Assembly (NCBI GenBank): GCA_013399875.1
Contig: VXAZ01000587.1
Location: forward strand, 604,617-668,616
Length of the DNA: 64,000 nucleotides
Origin: Gymnorhina tibicen
Taxonomy: Eukaryota > Chordata > Aves > Passeriformes > Artamidae
Direction of reading: 5' to 3'
In this document: positions 50,562 to 64,000 of the stretch, piece after piece
Layout of the letters: the number at the start of each line of letters is the position of its first letter
Position numbering within the stretch: the first letter of the stretch is position 1
Position numbers and translations under genes: made by a program
Notes under the pieces: generated by a model
What the model saw: the letters and a program-made list of their open reading frames with translations, nothing else
Database searches by the model: none
What the model was told of the DNA's origin: nothing

Positions 50562-50592
50562 GATCCTTAAATCTGTGGATCCTTAAATCTGC
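50562..50592. repeat. 16-bp tandem duplication
   Basis: GATCCTTAAATCTGTG is followed directly by a second, nearly complete copy. Confidence 0.85.
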
Positions 50593-53500
50593 TATAATGT
50601 ATGGAACTAGGTAATTAATTCGATTGAAAATGCAAATATACTTTCCTAATCCACTAAACTATAATAAAGGCCTGGTTTCTCCTACTTCAAATTACTTCTG
50701 AGTTCTCTGAGCTTTGCTCCTGCAGAAGATTTCTGTCAGGTCACTCATGAACAGGTAGATTCAAATCACTTACAAACCACTAAATACCCTTGAAAGAATG
50801 GTGCCATTTTCCAGGGCACTAATAGATTGCACTGCAGCAAGAACCTTCCAAGTTGCTGTGACCCAGCAGACTAATGTTAATGAAAGCTTGTCCAAAATCC
50901 ATATAAAATCTCTAAACAAACAAAAATCTGGGCTATTAGTCCCAAATAATTGTGGGTTAACTAAGTATAACAGAAATGTTTACTGTGGATTTTCAACTGT
51001 ATGCTCATATTTTTAATTTTAGCTTTACAAAAATTGTGCAAACCTGCCCAGTCCATTTAAAGGAATTTTTTTTCCTGTATAAGTAAACGTTGTGGCTTCT
51101 CAGCAACTCATATTATTTGTTACAACTTCAACTTCAGCAGATTCCTTTCTTTAGAGGCTTCCTGTACAATTCTATCTGACCTTTAGCTAAAGACCAACCT
51201 CTCCAGGCTATATATTTTTTTTTTCTAGTTGCTTTGGCAGCTTCTAAAGATACATTTCACTGTAGATTAATGAGCTGCACATGGCTGATGGGACTGTTAG
51301 AAATTTACAACCGGAAAAGCTCACGGACGCGCAATCGTGTAGGGGACAGTCTCTAGCACCATTACTCACGTGGAATTGTACCCTTCTCTGTTAGGCATCC
51401 TGCTGATTGAACATGATGAGGGTGAAGGTTTCTGGCTCATAATGTATATAAAAAAATGCTGCCAGATGGCTTTAATTTGAGCCAGATTGTGAACCCCCTA
51501 CTTGAAGTGGGGAACAGTTACTCTGCTGGGGCTGCTCAAGTAACTGTTTGCAATCTGGCTTTCTGAAAATAAACCAGGGGACGAGTCATCGCGGGATTCG
51601 GTGACACTTTTAGCAGACACCTGTTTTGAGACTGTGATAACTACTGGTTTAAAGTGGTTTTTCCTCCAGAGGAATGATGGCTTTAACAAGGCTTTTGCAA
51701 CTAACCTAGACACTTCAGTGCCTGTGCCTACCTGTGGCACACCCCAAAAGCCTCCATCCTCCAGGTATGGGATCTGCCTGGAGCAGCCACATCTCTGTTT
51801 CTGTGGTACGTCCCAAAACCTCTCCATGCCGTGGATCAGGGTGAGGCTGAACTAGGCACCTGGACCCTTAAACCAGAAAGTGCTCTCAGGTCTATCTGTT
51901 TGGAGGTGTGACTTCTGGTCACACAGGGCACCTACTGATGCACAGAGAGAGCTTCTTGTACCCCAGAGCCGCCCGACAGAACACCCGAGACCCCCTCACC
52001 TACACCCGTCAGCACAGGGAGTGTGGAAGCTGTTCCTGCACTGACATCTCCATCAGTGCCCGTGAACGGCTGTTCAAGCACCGCTCGTGGAGTTTGCAGC
52101 ACAGATTTAGAACTCTCTTTCCAGGGGACAAATAGGACTTAAACAGCCAAATCCACACAGCAAATGGATGCCTGGTCCTCCCACGGTGATTTCATTCTCA
52201 GGTTTAAATGTCAGAATTAGATTAAAATTTTATACATGAAAAGGAAAAAATGGGTTTAAAAAATACCTCATTTAGGAAGAAAAAACAGCTCATGGTTAAA
52301 GGAATACACTGTTTTACAGGAGAATATCCTTTTGTGGTGAAGCTTATAAATACTTGATGTCCCACAATCACCACACACTACATGTTCTGTGAAGCACTCG
52401 AGTCCAAGCCAAAATTATGGCACAATGCACCTTAGAAAGTAATAAATATTATTTTTCTAGAGATGTTCAGAAGCCACAAGTGCAATCCATGTGTAAACAT
52501 TTGCAAGGGAGCGTTAAACTCAGGATTTTGAGTTGGCCAAGGAACAACTGCAAGAAGTTTAGAGAGGCTTTATACACCATCTGCACTTCTCCAAACGTGG
52601 GGAACGAATGGACTGTACAGTGGGGAACTGCAGAAATCCTTGAATAATTTCCTGTAAAAGGGATGCAGAGTTGCTGTGTGCTTCCAGACCTGGCCTGGGA
52701 CTTGACCAAACCCAGTCCATACCATGTTCCTTTGGGATTTGGAGTTTTTATCTGGTCATCCTTACATCCTGATAAAACTTTATGTAAGTGTACAGTACTG
52801 TCACTGGAGGAGTAGAGGAGGGGAAGCTAGACTTAGGGCTAAACTAGTATGTACAGAGCACTTTTAGATCCTTAAACATGAGACACAATGCCAGTACAAA
52901 ATAATATTTGTAACGATCCCTGGGCATGAAAACCTGGGATGGTTTGTTCTTCATGCTGAACAAAGAAATTCAACAACACTCTGAAATTCTCTGCAGAGGT
53001 TACTCATTTGACAGTATGTTTTCTCTCTCTCACATGAAGAAGCCAGGCATTGTCATTAAAATAGAGTGGGAAAGTAGAGGGGAAGTAAGAAAAATGTTTT
53101 CTTCAAACAGCCCCTGGTGTTCCAAAGCCAACGTGACGCGTAATTTGTATAGTGTGTAACAAAACCAGCAGGTTTAGATTCTTTCTGTGTCTGCCTTGTT
53201 TCTTCTGCATAAGTTTTACAGAAATCTGTTATTTAATTTTATACTGTACATGCAAAGAGGCTTTCAGCATAATCCTTTTTAATTGGTCTTATCAAATGAA
53301 ATCACGGTCATGCAAGTTTAAGAGATTCTGTTCAGCAAACATCTGCAAATGGTATTCAGAGCTACAGGATAAAATTTCCTTTGAGTTTCTTCTGTAGCTT
53401 TTATGTCTAAATTTTTCATCTAGACTTTTTTTTAAAAAAAAAAATCAAGATAACCTGTATAAACAACTCAATTCTGCAGAACTGTAGAATTTTGTTTTAT

Positions 53501-54645
53501 AAACCAGGTATAAGGAGTATAAACATCTGTAAGTTAATAGTCTTGCACTGCTTCATGACGGGGAGAGTACAGGGACAGCGTAAGAGATTTACAACCCTGC
53601 AGTTTCCCATGAAAATGCTGCAGAGTGCAGGTACATGGTTCATATATTCCTCATGTACAGACAGTACAAAGTTATCAAAACTCTTTCTGTGGAGATAAAG
53701 AGCTGGCTTAAGATATCTTATTCCATCCTGGTATCCTCTGGCAGAGTAATTAGATATTAAGATAGTCTCATACTGTCTGATACCACTGGGGTGCAAAACA
53801 GGTTAAAGATTCAGGACCTTGTCCTTGGTCAATATATAAAATTTACAATCACGCCAGATGGACAGATTACTTAAGTAAGTTTCAGTATAAATAGATATAT
53901 TGAAGATCTATATACATCAAATGTATACATTCCTGAAAGCAGCCTTGGGAAGGACTGGCAAGGATGTAATTTGGCTCCAAAAGAATACAGGTATTAAGGC
54001 TACAGAATGGAAAGAAGGAAGGACTCTATGTAGTTCTTACAGAAAGATTCTGATCTCAATTGGAAACCTGTTATGAAAGCAAACGAATTATTTAATAAAT
54101 TCTCTATTATTTGGTATTATTAGCAACCCTGCTATATTCATCCAGGACACATTTCATGTGTGACAACACTCATGACGGCGTGGTATAATCCCAAACAATA
54201 ATACATGGGAAATACTTTAGACAGTGAATTGTTCATCTCCACCAACATCTTCCTAAAAGAAAAAGAAATATTAACAGTGACAGAAACTTTTTCAGGAGAG
54301 ATCAAGACAATTTGCTGCCCAGTGCCTGTTTTAGGAAGTGATCATGTATTTATCAGTTAGAAACAGAAACACAAGCCCTTCTATGCTGGTCTTAAACACC
54401 AGTTAAGTGATCTGCTATTTCCATAATTTGAGAAAACAGTTCAATCAAAATCAAAGTTTGCTCTATTTTAAGTTGAAAGTTAGAAGGAAAATACCACTTG
54501 ATGCTGGTATCAGTTCTTTCACTTCCCAACCAAGATTCAGCCAAGTGTTCTGGCAAGACTTCCACTTGCACTACTTATTAATGCATAAACTTTTTACATA
54601 ATACAAGCATTGTACAGTAAACCCCCCCATTTCATATATGCTCAC

Positions 54646-54856
54646 CATCTTGCATGTTTTGACTGAGGATCTGAGAGCGGAGCTCCTCCAGGCTAATTCC
54701 CAGGCATTTACAAATTTCCTCTGCGCTGTAAGGCTCAGGATGTAATACCTCCTCGACAATGGTCAGCATTTCCTCTAGGCTAACTCCTAGCTTGGTTTGT
54801 ACATCATGGAGTCTCAACATTTTTTTCCACTCCAAGCCTTTTGACTTTGAGAGAAG
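54646..54856 (-). CDS. GALK2: GALK2 internal coding exon
   Basis: Seen: acceptor TCAATTTTAG and donor GATG|GTGAGC, with 211 bases (70 codons + 1). The peptide begins [16 protein letters not shown], continues [18 protein letters not shown], then [20 protein letters not shown] and [10 protein letters not shown]. These are GALK2-specific sequences; the [12 protein letters not shown] part is distinctive for this enzyme compared with GALK1. It starts in phase 0, matching the previous exon. No oddity is seen. Confidence 0.97.
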
Positions 54857-57800
54857 CTAAAATTGAAAAAAAAGAAAACAGAAAATATTGTTCTTTTCTG
54901 TTTAAAACTATTAGTTGTACGTAAGTATCTTTAAGGCCCATTTGCTCTTTTCACTTCTTAATTGGGAACCATCAGAACCTACTTTCTATCAGTACAGAGC
55001 AGTCAATAATTATATTTATTATAAAAGGTCTGTGAATGATGGATATTCTTCCCTCAAATCAGATACTGTCTGTAAAAGCCCTACTGGCATTATTTGTGTG
55101 ATATCAAATTAGTGATTTATCCTCTCCCACAGACTTTGTTACTTCAAGCACTTCCTAAACTTTTACAATCCCATCTGGACAACTGTTTATACAAGTGCTA
55201 TGATGTTGTAACACTAAAAGTCCTTAAAAAGTCTATTTCCATACTATTAGTATTTGCTCTAACATTTCAGTTTGGCATTTCCAATATGCTCCTGGAATTT
55301 TCTGATGAATATCTGAGGTTGTCATGAAAACCTTTTCTTGTAATAGCCCTAAAAATATGAAAGGGGTCATAAGATTTGTGGGGAGAATAACCGTAACCTT
55401 TCTCAATCTCTGGAGTTTTAAGTAAATTTTAAGTACCTTCTTTCAACATCCAATTTAAAGGAACTTTTGAGCCTCTACAGGAATGTTATGGTGTTGGTCA
55501 GAATCCATCCCATTCCTACATGGCTGCTGTGATACTCATTAGTTATAGATGGATCTGCTTTGCCCACTCCTGGCAATGGTACCGTGCTTTGTGTATCTTT
55601 GTGATGTTTTGACGATTGACAGTCTTTACTTCAACACACCAGAATCCTGAAAGACAGGATGCCAACAGGCTTTTCTCTGGAAGGTTGCAATATGTGTTGA
55701 TGCTCCCATGTGTCTAAGGAAAGTGGTAGAGTAAAGCAGCTTTCCTCACAAGGTCATCTATTTTGATGTTACGAATTATAGAAAACTAGTCAGTGGTCGT
55801 TGAGACACCACCTGTAATTTCAACAGGTTACAAAGTAAAACAAAGATTAGCAGGTACACACCAATGCCACTTTACTGTGTTCATAGGCATGTGCTGTATC
55901 TCCAGTGCTGCACCACTGAAATTGAGTTTAAAACTTCTAGATCAAGCTGTATGTTTGGAAAGAGTTTCAACCAGTGCAGCAAGACCAGGGAATGCAATCC
56001 TTTTTCTATACAAATCAGTGTTCAAACATCTCATCAAAAGGGCCAAGATTTCACCCAGTGTGTTTTATTCTTTTCAATAAGCACTGGTTTTGACTGAGAT
56101 TGGTTTGAGATCATTTATGTCTTGATTCAGCAAAGCCATTTAATTTTCTGGGTTAAAAAAGTCACAGGATTCACATACATGTCTGAAAAGTTTTTGCTTT
56201 GTTTTGTGCAAAGTTACAGGATGAAATTTAAGCAGATCCGCTGCCCAGCTCTCCTCCAACAGTGCTTTTGCAGGGGCTCTTCCAGTTTTGCTTTATTGCA
56301 GTATCTAAAAATTAACTACTTTTGGTGCCATCTAGTGACTTGCTGAGATTTATGTGGAGCTCAGCAGAGCAAAACAAACAAAATCCTAATCATAAAACTC
56401 TGCTGCCATTTAAAATACAATTTTATATGCTCAGTGGTAGAGAAAGAAGCAGAACTGTTTAGTGCCCAATGCAGAAATCAGGGTGAGAGAATTTTTTTTG
56501 TAAAATACTGGTTGTCACTTCTGGCCTCCTTTTCAAAGGCTCTCAGTACCTAAAACTCCACAGCCTTTATGTAATTGTATTTTAGCTTACTTACTGATAA
56601 GTTAGAATAAAACTTACTGCTTCATTTTACTTAAATATGTTGTATGTTGGTACATGTTTATGACACATTTTTAGATCTCCTTCAAGGTGCTAAATGAATG
56701 GAAATTATTTTCCTCATGCTTTAATCCCAATATTCGGCATCCCCTGTACTTTATTACGAGACGTTAAACAGAATTTACAAACAACAATATTCTGTAAGGC
56801 AACAAAATTTTTTCTACTTCCTTTTTTAATAAATAATTCCCTGCAGCAATATGCCACATGTATTGTCACATCTGTTCCCATTTCTGTACTTCAAGGGAGA
56901 TGCTGTATTTCAGGCAAGCCAACTACACTGGGGTTTTACAGGTCAAGTGTTCCAAATGGAAACTGACTCCGGTGGGCCAGCGGGCAGGGCTTTGCTGGAA
57001 AGGTCTATCCTGCTTATAGCACAGTTTTGATTCTAACAGCACTGGGAAAAATATTATGGACAAGCAGAAATGGTTTTTGAAAACAGTCTAGCTGCAGCAG
57101 CTCAAATTGTAATGGACATGGAACAGAAATGGGGAAAAAAACCCCATCTCTTTAATGTACATAAAGTAATCCCAGTACTGCTCCCACAGTTGGATATTTT
57201 CTTGATGATCTCTGACTAGATGGATTAAAGATGTGGACATCAAGCAGCTGGCTCTTAACTGCCAGGATATAGATTTGTGGGCTTTATTGTTCTTTATCGT
57301 TCAACATAGGCACACTGGAGAACTGTAAGTAACTGAGAGGAAAACATACTTGGTAAATGATGGGACAAATATAAATAAAAGAAAGTCTGACTAGGAGCGC
57401 GTCCAGGAATACTTCTACAGCAACATCACTCCCTTCCACATTACATTTCTATAATGCCATCTGAGCATCTCTGCCCCTGAGCCGCTGGTGGCTCTGCAGC
57501 TGCAGACCCCGCTGGCCCCGCAGCACAGCCCCGCTGAGCAGGGGGTGTCCCCCAGCCCCGCCTCCTTCCCAGCAGCTCAGAGCTCGGAACGGGAGGGACA
57601 ACTCCATCCCCTTCGGAACCGCGAGCGCTCCGCAGAGCGTCTTTAACACAGCGCAGCGGAGTGCAGGGGAGCACTCAGAGGCTGCTGCAAGAATGAAGGG
57701 AAAGAAAAAAGCAAAAGAATGACTCTCTAGAGGGAAGGGAAAGGAACAGAATCGAAGAAAGATAATTTGCCAGGGTGATCAAGAGCGCACTTGCTGTAGG

Positions 57801-59715
57801 ACAGACCGATACCAAAGTGTTCTACACCAATGCCAGCAGGAATATGTCATGTTGGCATCTTTACTGACACAGAGCTTTCTGCAAGCAGTAGGAAATTCTA
57901 GAATTACCTAAAGCAGAAAAGGGGAAAAAAGCCTATCCTAAGGCACTTACAATGAGAATTTCTTTTAAAGCATTATTGCAAGGCCCAGCATGTTAGTTTG
58001 TAGTTCCATTAGCTTAATGGTGCTTAAAAGACTTCCCTGTTTCCACTTACATACCTGCCCTCCTTCACCCCACTGTGACCTCTTCCTAAAGACAGTCTTT
58101 TCCTGGCTCAAGGTATTTTTATAGTGTGTGCAGCTTTCCATCTGGGTAGCATATGTTTAAAACCAGACAGGTGTATGTTGTTAGTCTCCTTACAATCAAG
58201 CATCTGCTAAAAGTACATTTTTAGAGATTGCATCATAGCTAACAGGAATGTAAAAAAAAAGATGTTTCCTTACTACCTCTTCAGTTGACTGCACAGGACT
58301 AATAATTTAAAGCAATTTAGAGAAATGTGATTCAATTCACAAAGTCTGGTATATGGAACAGTAACTTCAAAAGCTCTCACAGCTTAATGCACTCATTGTA
58401 CAGTGCCTTTTAGAATAGATTATCTGTGAAGGCTCTCCATTCCTTATGCAAAAAAAATGAATTTCCAAAAGAAGCCCTTCCTTAAAAATACGTATTTTGT
58501 CAATTATCAATCCCAAATTGTAGATTTATCAGTTTTAACAGAACTAAAAAATAGACAGGTCCTTATCTTCATTTTCTTAATGACTAAAGAATCTTCTCAT
58601 TAACTTCAGTGACAACAGCTTTCATTGGTGCTATTCGTTTTACCATGTCTTATATACAACTCAAATGCAACTATTTATTTTATACTTGAGTTTAAAGCAC
58701 ATTTAAAAAGTCATCCAAAGTTTAGCTTCCCTCCTCAAAAAATATATCAGCGCATTATTTTATAATACATTTTGTCAGTGTCTGATCATCTCTTCAACTA
58801 TTTTTTTGGCACTAACTAAAACTTGTAAGAAATTATTTTTTTAGAGAATCATGATGCCAACAGATGTTCAAAGTACTTTTGAATATTGATCAAATGTTCT
58901 GTGGCAAGGAGTTCCATGCTGCATTTTCCAAAGCTTTCTTCTAGACTTTGTGACCCACATTCTGTTCTTTCACACAGCACCCTGTGTTGGGTATAAATGC
59001 AGTGACTCTTTATGCGTGCTCATCATTTACTCTTATCAAAGAAAAATGTACTGTTTTCCTATAAAAAACTCAAATCAAACCCTACATCTACATATTCCTG
59101 AACATACAAAATCCAGAATTAAAGCAGAACTTAGATTTCCCCTGTTCAATTTCCATACATTTTAGAGATAATTTCAAGCTGTAAACTGGCAGTACAACCT
59201 AAATGTTGGGGTTTGACTCAAGCCTGTTTTTAAACTTTACACTGACATACATGCTGCTATTCAGCATTTCTAATATTACTTCCAGGCCTCCAACTACTAG
59301 CTTGGATGTTCTCTAAGTCCTAGAAAATACACATCTATTGCCATATATACATATAAACATGTGGCCATACTGGTTGCTTTCCATTATTTGTCATTATTCA
59401 GCTTTAATTAGAAACAGTCTATCATATTAACTGGGAATATTTTTTTCTGAAAAATAGACTTATTTCCTCTAACAAAATATAATACAAAATAAATTTAATA
59501 GAACATAATCTTCTATATAAGGACACAGTCCTTGCAGTTCCATTAAGCTCAGCAGGAGTCCTGTTCCTGCAGATGGAAGTGTCTGGTTCTGGAAAGAAAA
59601 ATTATACCAAGAGTAGCACCTAGCCAGGTGTTAAAAGACACAGTTGGTCAGAAGGGGAAGAAAGCACATATTTAGATGAAGGTTTCATTAGAGTTTGACG
59701 TAAGCCATGCGTTAC
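54857..59715 (-). other. GALK2: GALK2 intron
   Basis: AT-rich apart from a short CpG-rich segment at about 57455-57680. No exon or transposon recognised. Confidence 0.85.
57455..57680. other. Short CpG-rich cluster in GALK2 intron
   Basis: About fifteen CpG dinucleotides by eye in some 200 bases, with runs such as CCCCAGCCCCGCC and GGAACCGCGAGCGCTCCG. It stands out sharply from the AT-rich intron. It could be a small promoter or enhancer, or the relic of a GC-rich insertion. No transcript start can be shown. Confidence 0.5.
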
Positions 59716-59868
59716 CTTTGTAGCCAGCCGACACTCCATTACTCTAATATTGTAATGAGAAGTTGCTGCTTTATTCATTTCAACACAACTGTTAGCAATA
59801 ACAAACGTTGCTCCACTTGGAAGTCTAACATCAGTTGCCCTCAGTGGACTGAACTCTATCAACTTGGC
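59716..59868 (-). CDS. GALK2: GALK2 internal coding exon
   Basis: Seen: acceptor TTTCTTTCAATAG and donor ACAAAG|GTAACG, with 153 bases (exactly 51 codons, phase 0 to 0). The peptide begins [20 protein letters not shown], then has the conserved [19 protein letters not shown] and ends VMECRLATK. This matches the central part of GALK2. The SCVEMNKA segment follows the catalytic exon and belongs to the sugar- and nucleotide-binding core. Confidence 0.97.
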
Positions 59869-62591
59869 CTATTGAAAGAAAAATGAATGGTTAGTTTTAA
59901 TTTACTACTAGCTAACAGTGCACTTAGTTCTATAAATCAAATGCAAATTTGCATGTTTTTTCTCTTGAAAATCCAGGGACAGTTAAGGAAAGAAAACTGA
60001 CATGAAACAGCAAGAAAAGAGGTTTAACCTCATTGGTCAAGTTACACATACATTTCAAACCTTTCCCTGTAGCTGGATTTTAAAATGTTTCCATTAAGTC
60101 TTTGGGTTTTTTCAGCATTTCACAGAACCCCACCCAACCTATTTTTCTTGCCTGTTTAAGACAACAGTTTCACTTTGATCTGCAGAGAAGTACCAGGCCT
60201 GGCTGAAGCTAATGTGTGTGCCACTAGAAACAAGGGGCTTCACATTCCCTGCCCCTTCATCAATGTCCATCTCCCCCTCAGTCTTTTGATTTTGCACTAC
60301 AGCAAGATTAGTTCACTGAGGTACAGTTTGGTACCAACATTTTAGGACTGATTTGAGACAGTGATCATGGTACACATAGACAATTAAACAAAGAAACGAA
60401 ATAGAACTATATAGAAGGATGTATGTAGTTACTGTTTCCTCCTTTCTGACATAAGAGACTGCCTTGCCTCACACATGCTTACACAAGCTGTGTAAATGTT
60501 CCCAGCATTTGTGACCTTTTCATGGAATAAGTTAGGCATCCATTAATTAAATAATTCAGGATGTAATGTAATCAAGAGATTAAATTCACATCTGGTTTTT
60601 CACTGGGATAAGTTGTAAATCATGTGCCCTGCTTTGGCTTCTTAGAATAGACTGTAACTGTGCAAGCAGGGACGTCTTACTGGTTTTGGCACTGTTCGCC
60701 CCCAGAGAGTTCCTTGAGCAGCCAGAGTGCTAAATAAACAAAGACAAATCTGCTTGTACATTATGTACAGCATGTGTGTTACTCTCTCCCATTGAGATTC
60801 TGGACCCCATCACAGAATTGCTATCAAGACAGACAGACTTGCTTACATTTAAATATACTCTCTAAGATCTGCTACATTAGACCAGAATGCACCACTAAGC
60901 TGCCCTAGTGTCCTGATTCTGACAGTAGCCATAAATGGCTGTTTAGGGGGAATATAAAAATAGAATATTCACAAAGCAATCTTTTCTTGGGGTATATTTT
61001 TCCAGATTCCCATAAGCAAAATTACAATGGTTATACTTACACTGGAAGAAACATCTGACTATATGTTGAATAGCTACATATAGGTTAATACTCTTCTAGT
61101 GTTACCCACAAAGGTCTTTTTTGAATCCTTTTAAAACTTCTGCCTTCCACAGTGCACGGTATTTCTCAATTTAACAATGAATGTTTTGGAAAAAAACCCA
61201 AACTTCCTTGTTTGTTTTTTACAAGCTGCTTGCTAATGTCATTGTGTTTCTATTAGTTCTTCAGTTATGAAAAACATTGAATTCTCCATTTACCTTCTCT
61301 TTACTTGTTATGGGAATTTACAAAGCTTCAAAGTATCACCTTCAAAGTTTGTTTTCCAAGCAGAAAAGTTTTAAATTATTCAGTCAATGCTCATATAAAA
61401 AACAATAGCTTTGATAAACCTCAGTGTCCTTTTCTGTACTTTTCTTGTCTCTTTGAGATGGGAGGCTAGAGCTGCGTTCAGCTGCAAGTACACTGAAGCA
61501 AGGATATTTTCTGGTTTGTTCACAATTTCTTTTCTCATGTTTTTTAACATTTTCTTTGTCTTTTTGGTTACCACTGCTATATATCAGAAAGGCTTCCACT
61601 TACATGATCATCTCTGTATGGCAGGAAAATATGCTGCTTCCTTCTTTCATTATTCATGAAGCTGTGTTTTTACTAGTATAAACACGAAGGAAAGGTGTAG
61701 AGTAGGTACAGGTGATGTGAAATTAAAAATACATGTGTTTCATGATGGCATTAAATGCTTGGTGTAATTCTAAGAAAACAGTTTTTGTCCACGTAAGCTC
61801 TTCGAAGCCATCTCATTAAGGGACAAAAGCTGCAGACATACAATGCCACAATCATAAGGAAAGTAAAGGTTGTCATGACACACTACATTAATTCCAGTAA
61901 AAGTATTTTGGCAGGTCTGAGGTTTGAACAGTTGCAGTCCTGTGCACCTTCTGGGACAGTGGATGAACCTCACTGTAAATTCCACTGCAAGCACTCATGC
62001 ATAACTTGGCAGGTCCTGTTTATCATAGCTAGTTCACCTTCTGTCACCACGTTTAAGACTGCTAAATGCCTTCTACATCAAAATCCAGCCACAGAATTGT
62101 CTGGAATTAGCAAAACTGGTGAAAAAAAAAGTCTCCATTGTCTTTGTAACTGAACCTGGCAAAACTTCCTAGAACTGTTGGGTTATAAGAAGTTTCAAGA
62201 AAGCATTTTTGTAATAATTATCCCATTTGCACTGAATACAAGGCATGCCGACCATTCAGATTTTATTATATGGGAAACATTCTAAGTTCAGCATGAATTA
62301 GCCAAATAGTGGAACCTAGTGCTCTTCTAGAGTACATCTTTTCCCACATCTTTTCCTTCTCCCTTGCTATTTCTGATTTTCCTCATCTTATTCATTCAAA
62401 CTTGTCATACTCGATTGTACCCAAGTTTATAAATTTAATTCCTGATTCATTTGTATACTAATGGTGCTTATACTGCTTACTAATGTATTCTAGTTTCTTG
62501 TCTTGTCTGTCTGCGAGATACCAATGAAGGTATTTTTTGCTTGCATAAATTAATATTACATTGTTAGTTTAGATTACAGAGATCCACATAC
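59869..62591 (-). other. GALK2: GALK2 intron
   Basis: No exon, RNA gene or mobile element recognised; AT-rich sequence with chance frames only. Confidence 0.85.
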
Positions 62592-62690
62592 AGTTCCTTC
62601 TTCTGCCAGAAAAGAGATTGACTGGTCCATTCCTCCACCTTCTGTGCCAATATAACGTTCACTCTTTGTGCAAATTTCTGCGAGTTCCAC
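62592..62690 (-). CDS. GALK2: GALK2 internal coding exon with catalytic Asp
   Basis: Seen: acceptor ATTTTTTCAG and donor GAACT|GTATGT, with 99 bases (33 codons, phase 0 to 0). The peptide starts [20 protein letters not shown] and continues [13 protein letters not shown]. The GGGMDQ segment holds the aspartate that acts as catalytic base in galactokinase-type GHMP enzymes (residue 22 of this exon). This is the first GALK2 exon in the window, and the next upstream one was not found before 64000. The five exons give 290 residues of a family protein of about 458. Confidence 0.97.
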
Positions 62691-64000
62691 CTGAAAAAAT
62701 ATTAACATGTGAACCTTCAGCCACGGTTAAGGACGATACATTTATTCTGTTTACACATTAATTAGTGGGGAAAAAAAAGAAATAATGACAGAGTTCTGAA
62801 ACCATTATCTCTTACACATGAAATAGTGTAAGCTGGTATCAACCAGGATGCCACGTGGCCCCTTCTCCCTTTTGTTCTGAAGTGAAAAAGAACCAACTAC
62901 TCAGCCTCCAGAGGACCCACCATAGCTAAATGCTTTTCAGAGAATTCTTGTTTAGACACTTAACTCTTGTTGTGTCCTCCCACCTTCCTTGTGCACTTCA
63001 AACCCTTCCATCCCAATAGCCAATATTTTGTTGATTTAATTAGTTGAATCCATCTACATGTGAATCTCAGTAGATTAGTGAAAAATGGCAAGTTATTACT
63101 CCATATTTTAATGTACTGACTCCATAATCAGAAATTACTCCAAAACTGTTTCTCACTGTAGATATTCAAGTCAGTGATGCTTGTTATTTCTCCTTGATAT
63201 ACTGTACTCTGTTTATCTGAACTAATTCATTACTATATGTGATCTGCATTCCTTTGTGACATTTTAGGCATATCTTTGTGCATTCTAATACCTGCAGGTC
63301 AGAGGATACTATGGGAGGGTGGAATATCACTGTCATAACTGTCAAAATTAATAACTAACAGTAAAGCTTTCAGCTATCAGGCCAAGTCAAAACAAAACAC
63401 AAGAGAAGCCTTGGAAAATGGTCAAAGAACACAGACTAGTCAAAAAGAAGTGGGTCAGAAGGAAAGTATTTGTGTCCACCTATTATGACCCCTACCAGTT
63501 CATTTTTCTAAGCACAAGGTAACCACAGGGATGATGGGAAAAGAGCTTTAGAAAAGCCAAAAGGCTGTTTTCCAGTCTGGTGGCGAAGTCAGATTCAGAT
63601 TCCACACTAAGGATGTAGCATTACGGGACTGAAACAAGCTAACCAACAAGACAGGGACATTAGCCAGCACACAGCTGTAAAAGGCAGCAGATAGAGGCAG
63701 TAAATCACAGTGCTGAGAGAGGTATGTGCAGGGTGCCTGCCTGCTTGCTTGCTCGAGTTCTGTAATGGCCCCACTGACACAGCTGTAAAATTGGTGCTTA
63801 GATGAACGTAATCAGGCTGAACTGTTTGCAAATGCACAACCAACCAATTTACCCAGCTCACAACGCAGTTATGGCCAATAAGCCTTAGGCTGATAAGCAG
63901 AAGTTATCAAAGGAACATTAACAAGGTTACTCTAAAACTATGCAGAGTGGATCTCTTTGAATCAAACATGGTAAATGACCTCTTGCTAGAAAAAGACTGC
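62691..64000 (-). other. GALK2: GALK2 intron, continues past window end
   Basis: I searched the minus strand for the preceding exon, which should carry the serine-rich GHMP motif 2 (GLSSSSA), and did not find it. Nothing else recognised. Confidence 0.7.

Larger units (their letters stand above)
47413..54645 (-). other. GALK2: GALK2 intron
   Basis: No exon or transposon recognised. It contains a CpG-rich segment around 49690-50005, two 16-base tandem duplications at 50058-50088 and 50562-50592, and short chance frames. Confidence 0.85.

Noticed and set aside
54632..54645. Extension of the GALK2 exon frame past the donor at 54646
   Set aside because: Phase and sequence show the exon ends at the GTGAGC donor. 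The extra residues are intron read-through.

Overview
This is a stretch of a vertebrate nuclear genome, almost certainly a bird. It has spliced genes with small exons and long AT-rich introns, three CR1 LINE fragments of the kind typical of birds, and two recognisable vertebrate genes in a conserved neighbourhood. I cannot name the species. No bacterial, plasmid, phage, viral or CRISPR feature is present. Nearly all open frames of 60-170 codons are chance frames in introns.

Layout. (1) 5346-5631, minus strand: the first coding exon of FGF7 (keratinocyte growth factor). Its two later coding exons would lie at lower coordinates and were not found, so they are probably outside the window. (2) About 5.8-18.5 kb, plus strand: a series of short exon-like segments with plausible splice sites, mostly compatible phases, and a final segment that ends in a stop codon followed by AATAAA. 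In mammals FAM227B lies antisense across FGF7 next to GALK2, so I read these segments tentatively as the 3' half of the bird FAM227B gene. One inferred exon carries in-frame stops. (3) 18.8-39.9 kb: about 21 kb without a convincing gene, holding two CR1 fragments and small repeats. (4) 40158-62690, minus strand: the last five coding exons of GALK2 (N-acetylgalactosamine kinase). Together they encode 290 residues, in frame across all four junctions, with a poly(A) signal at 39904-39909. The 5' part of GALK2 lies beyond 64000.

FGF7 and GALK2 are both transcribed leftwards. The tentative FAM227B is transcribed rightwards between and across them, so its 3' end converges on that of GALK2. FGF7 is a secreted epithelial growth factor, GALK2 a cytosolic sugar kinase and FAM227B a protein of unknown function. 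They are neighbours by ancient synteny, not by a shared pathway. The most useful leads are the unverified FAM227B exon chain and its possible decay, a tandemly duplicated palindrome beside one of its exons, and two short CpG clusters inside GALK2 introns.
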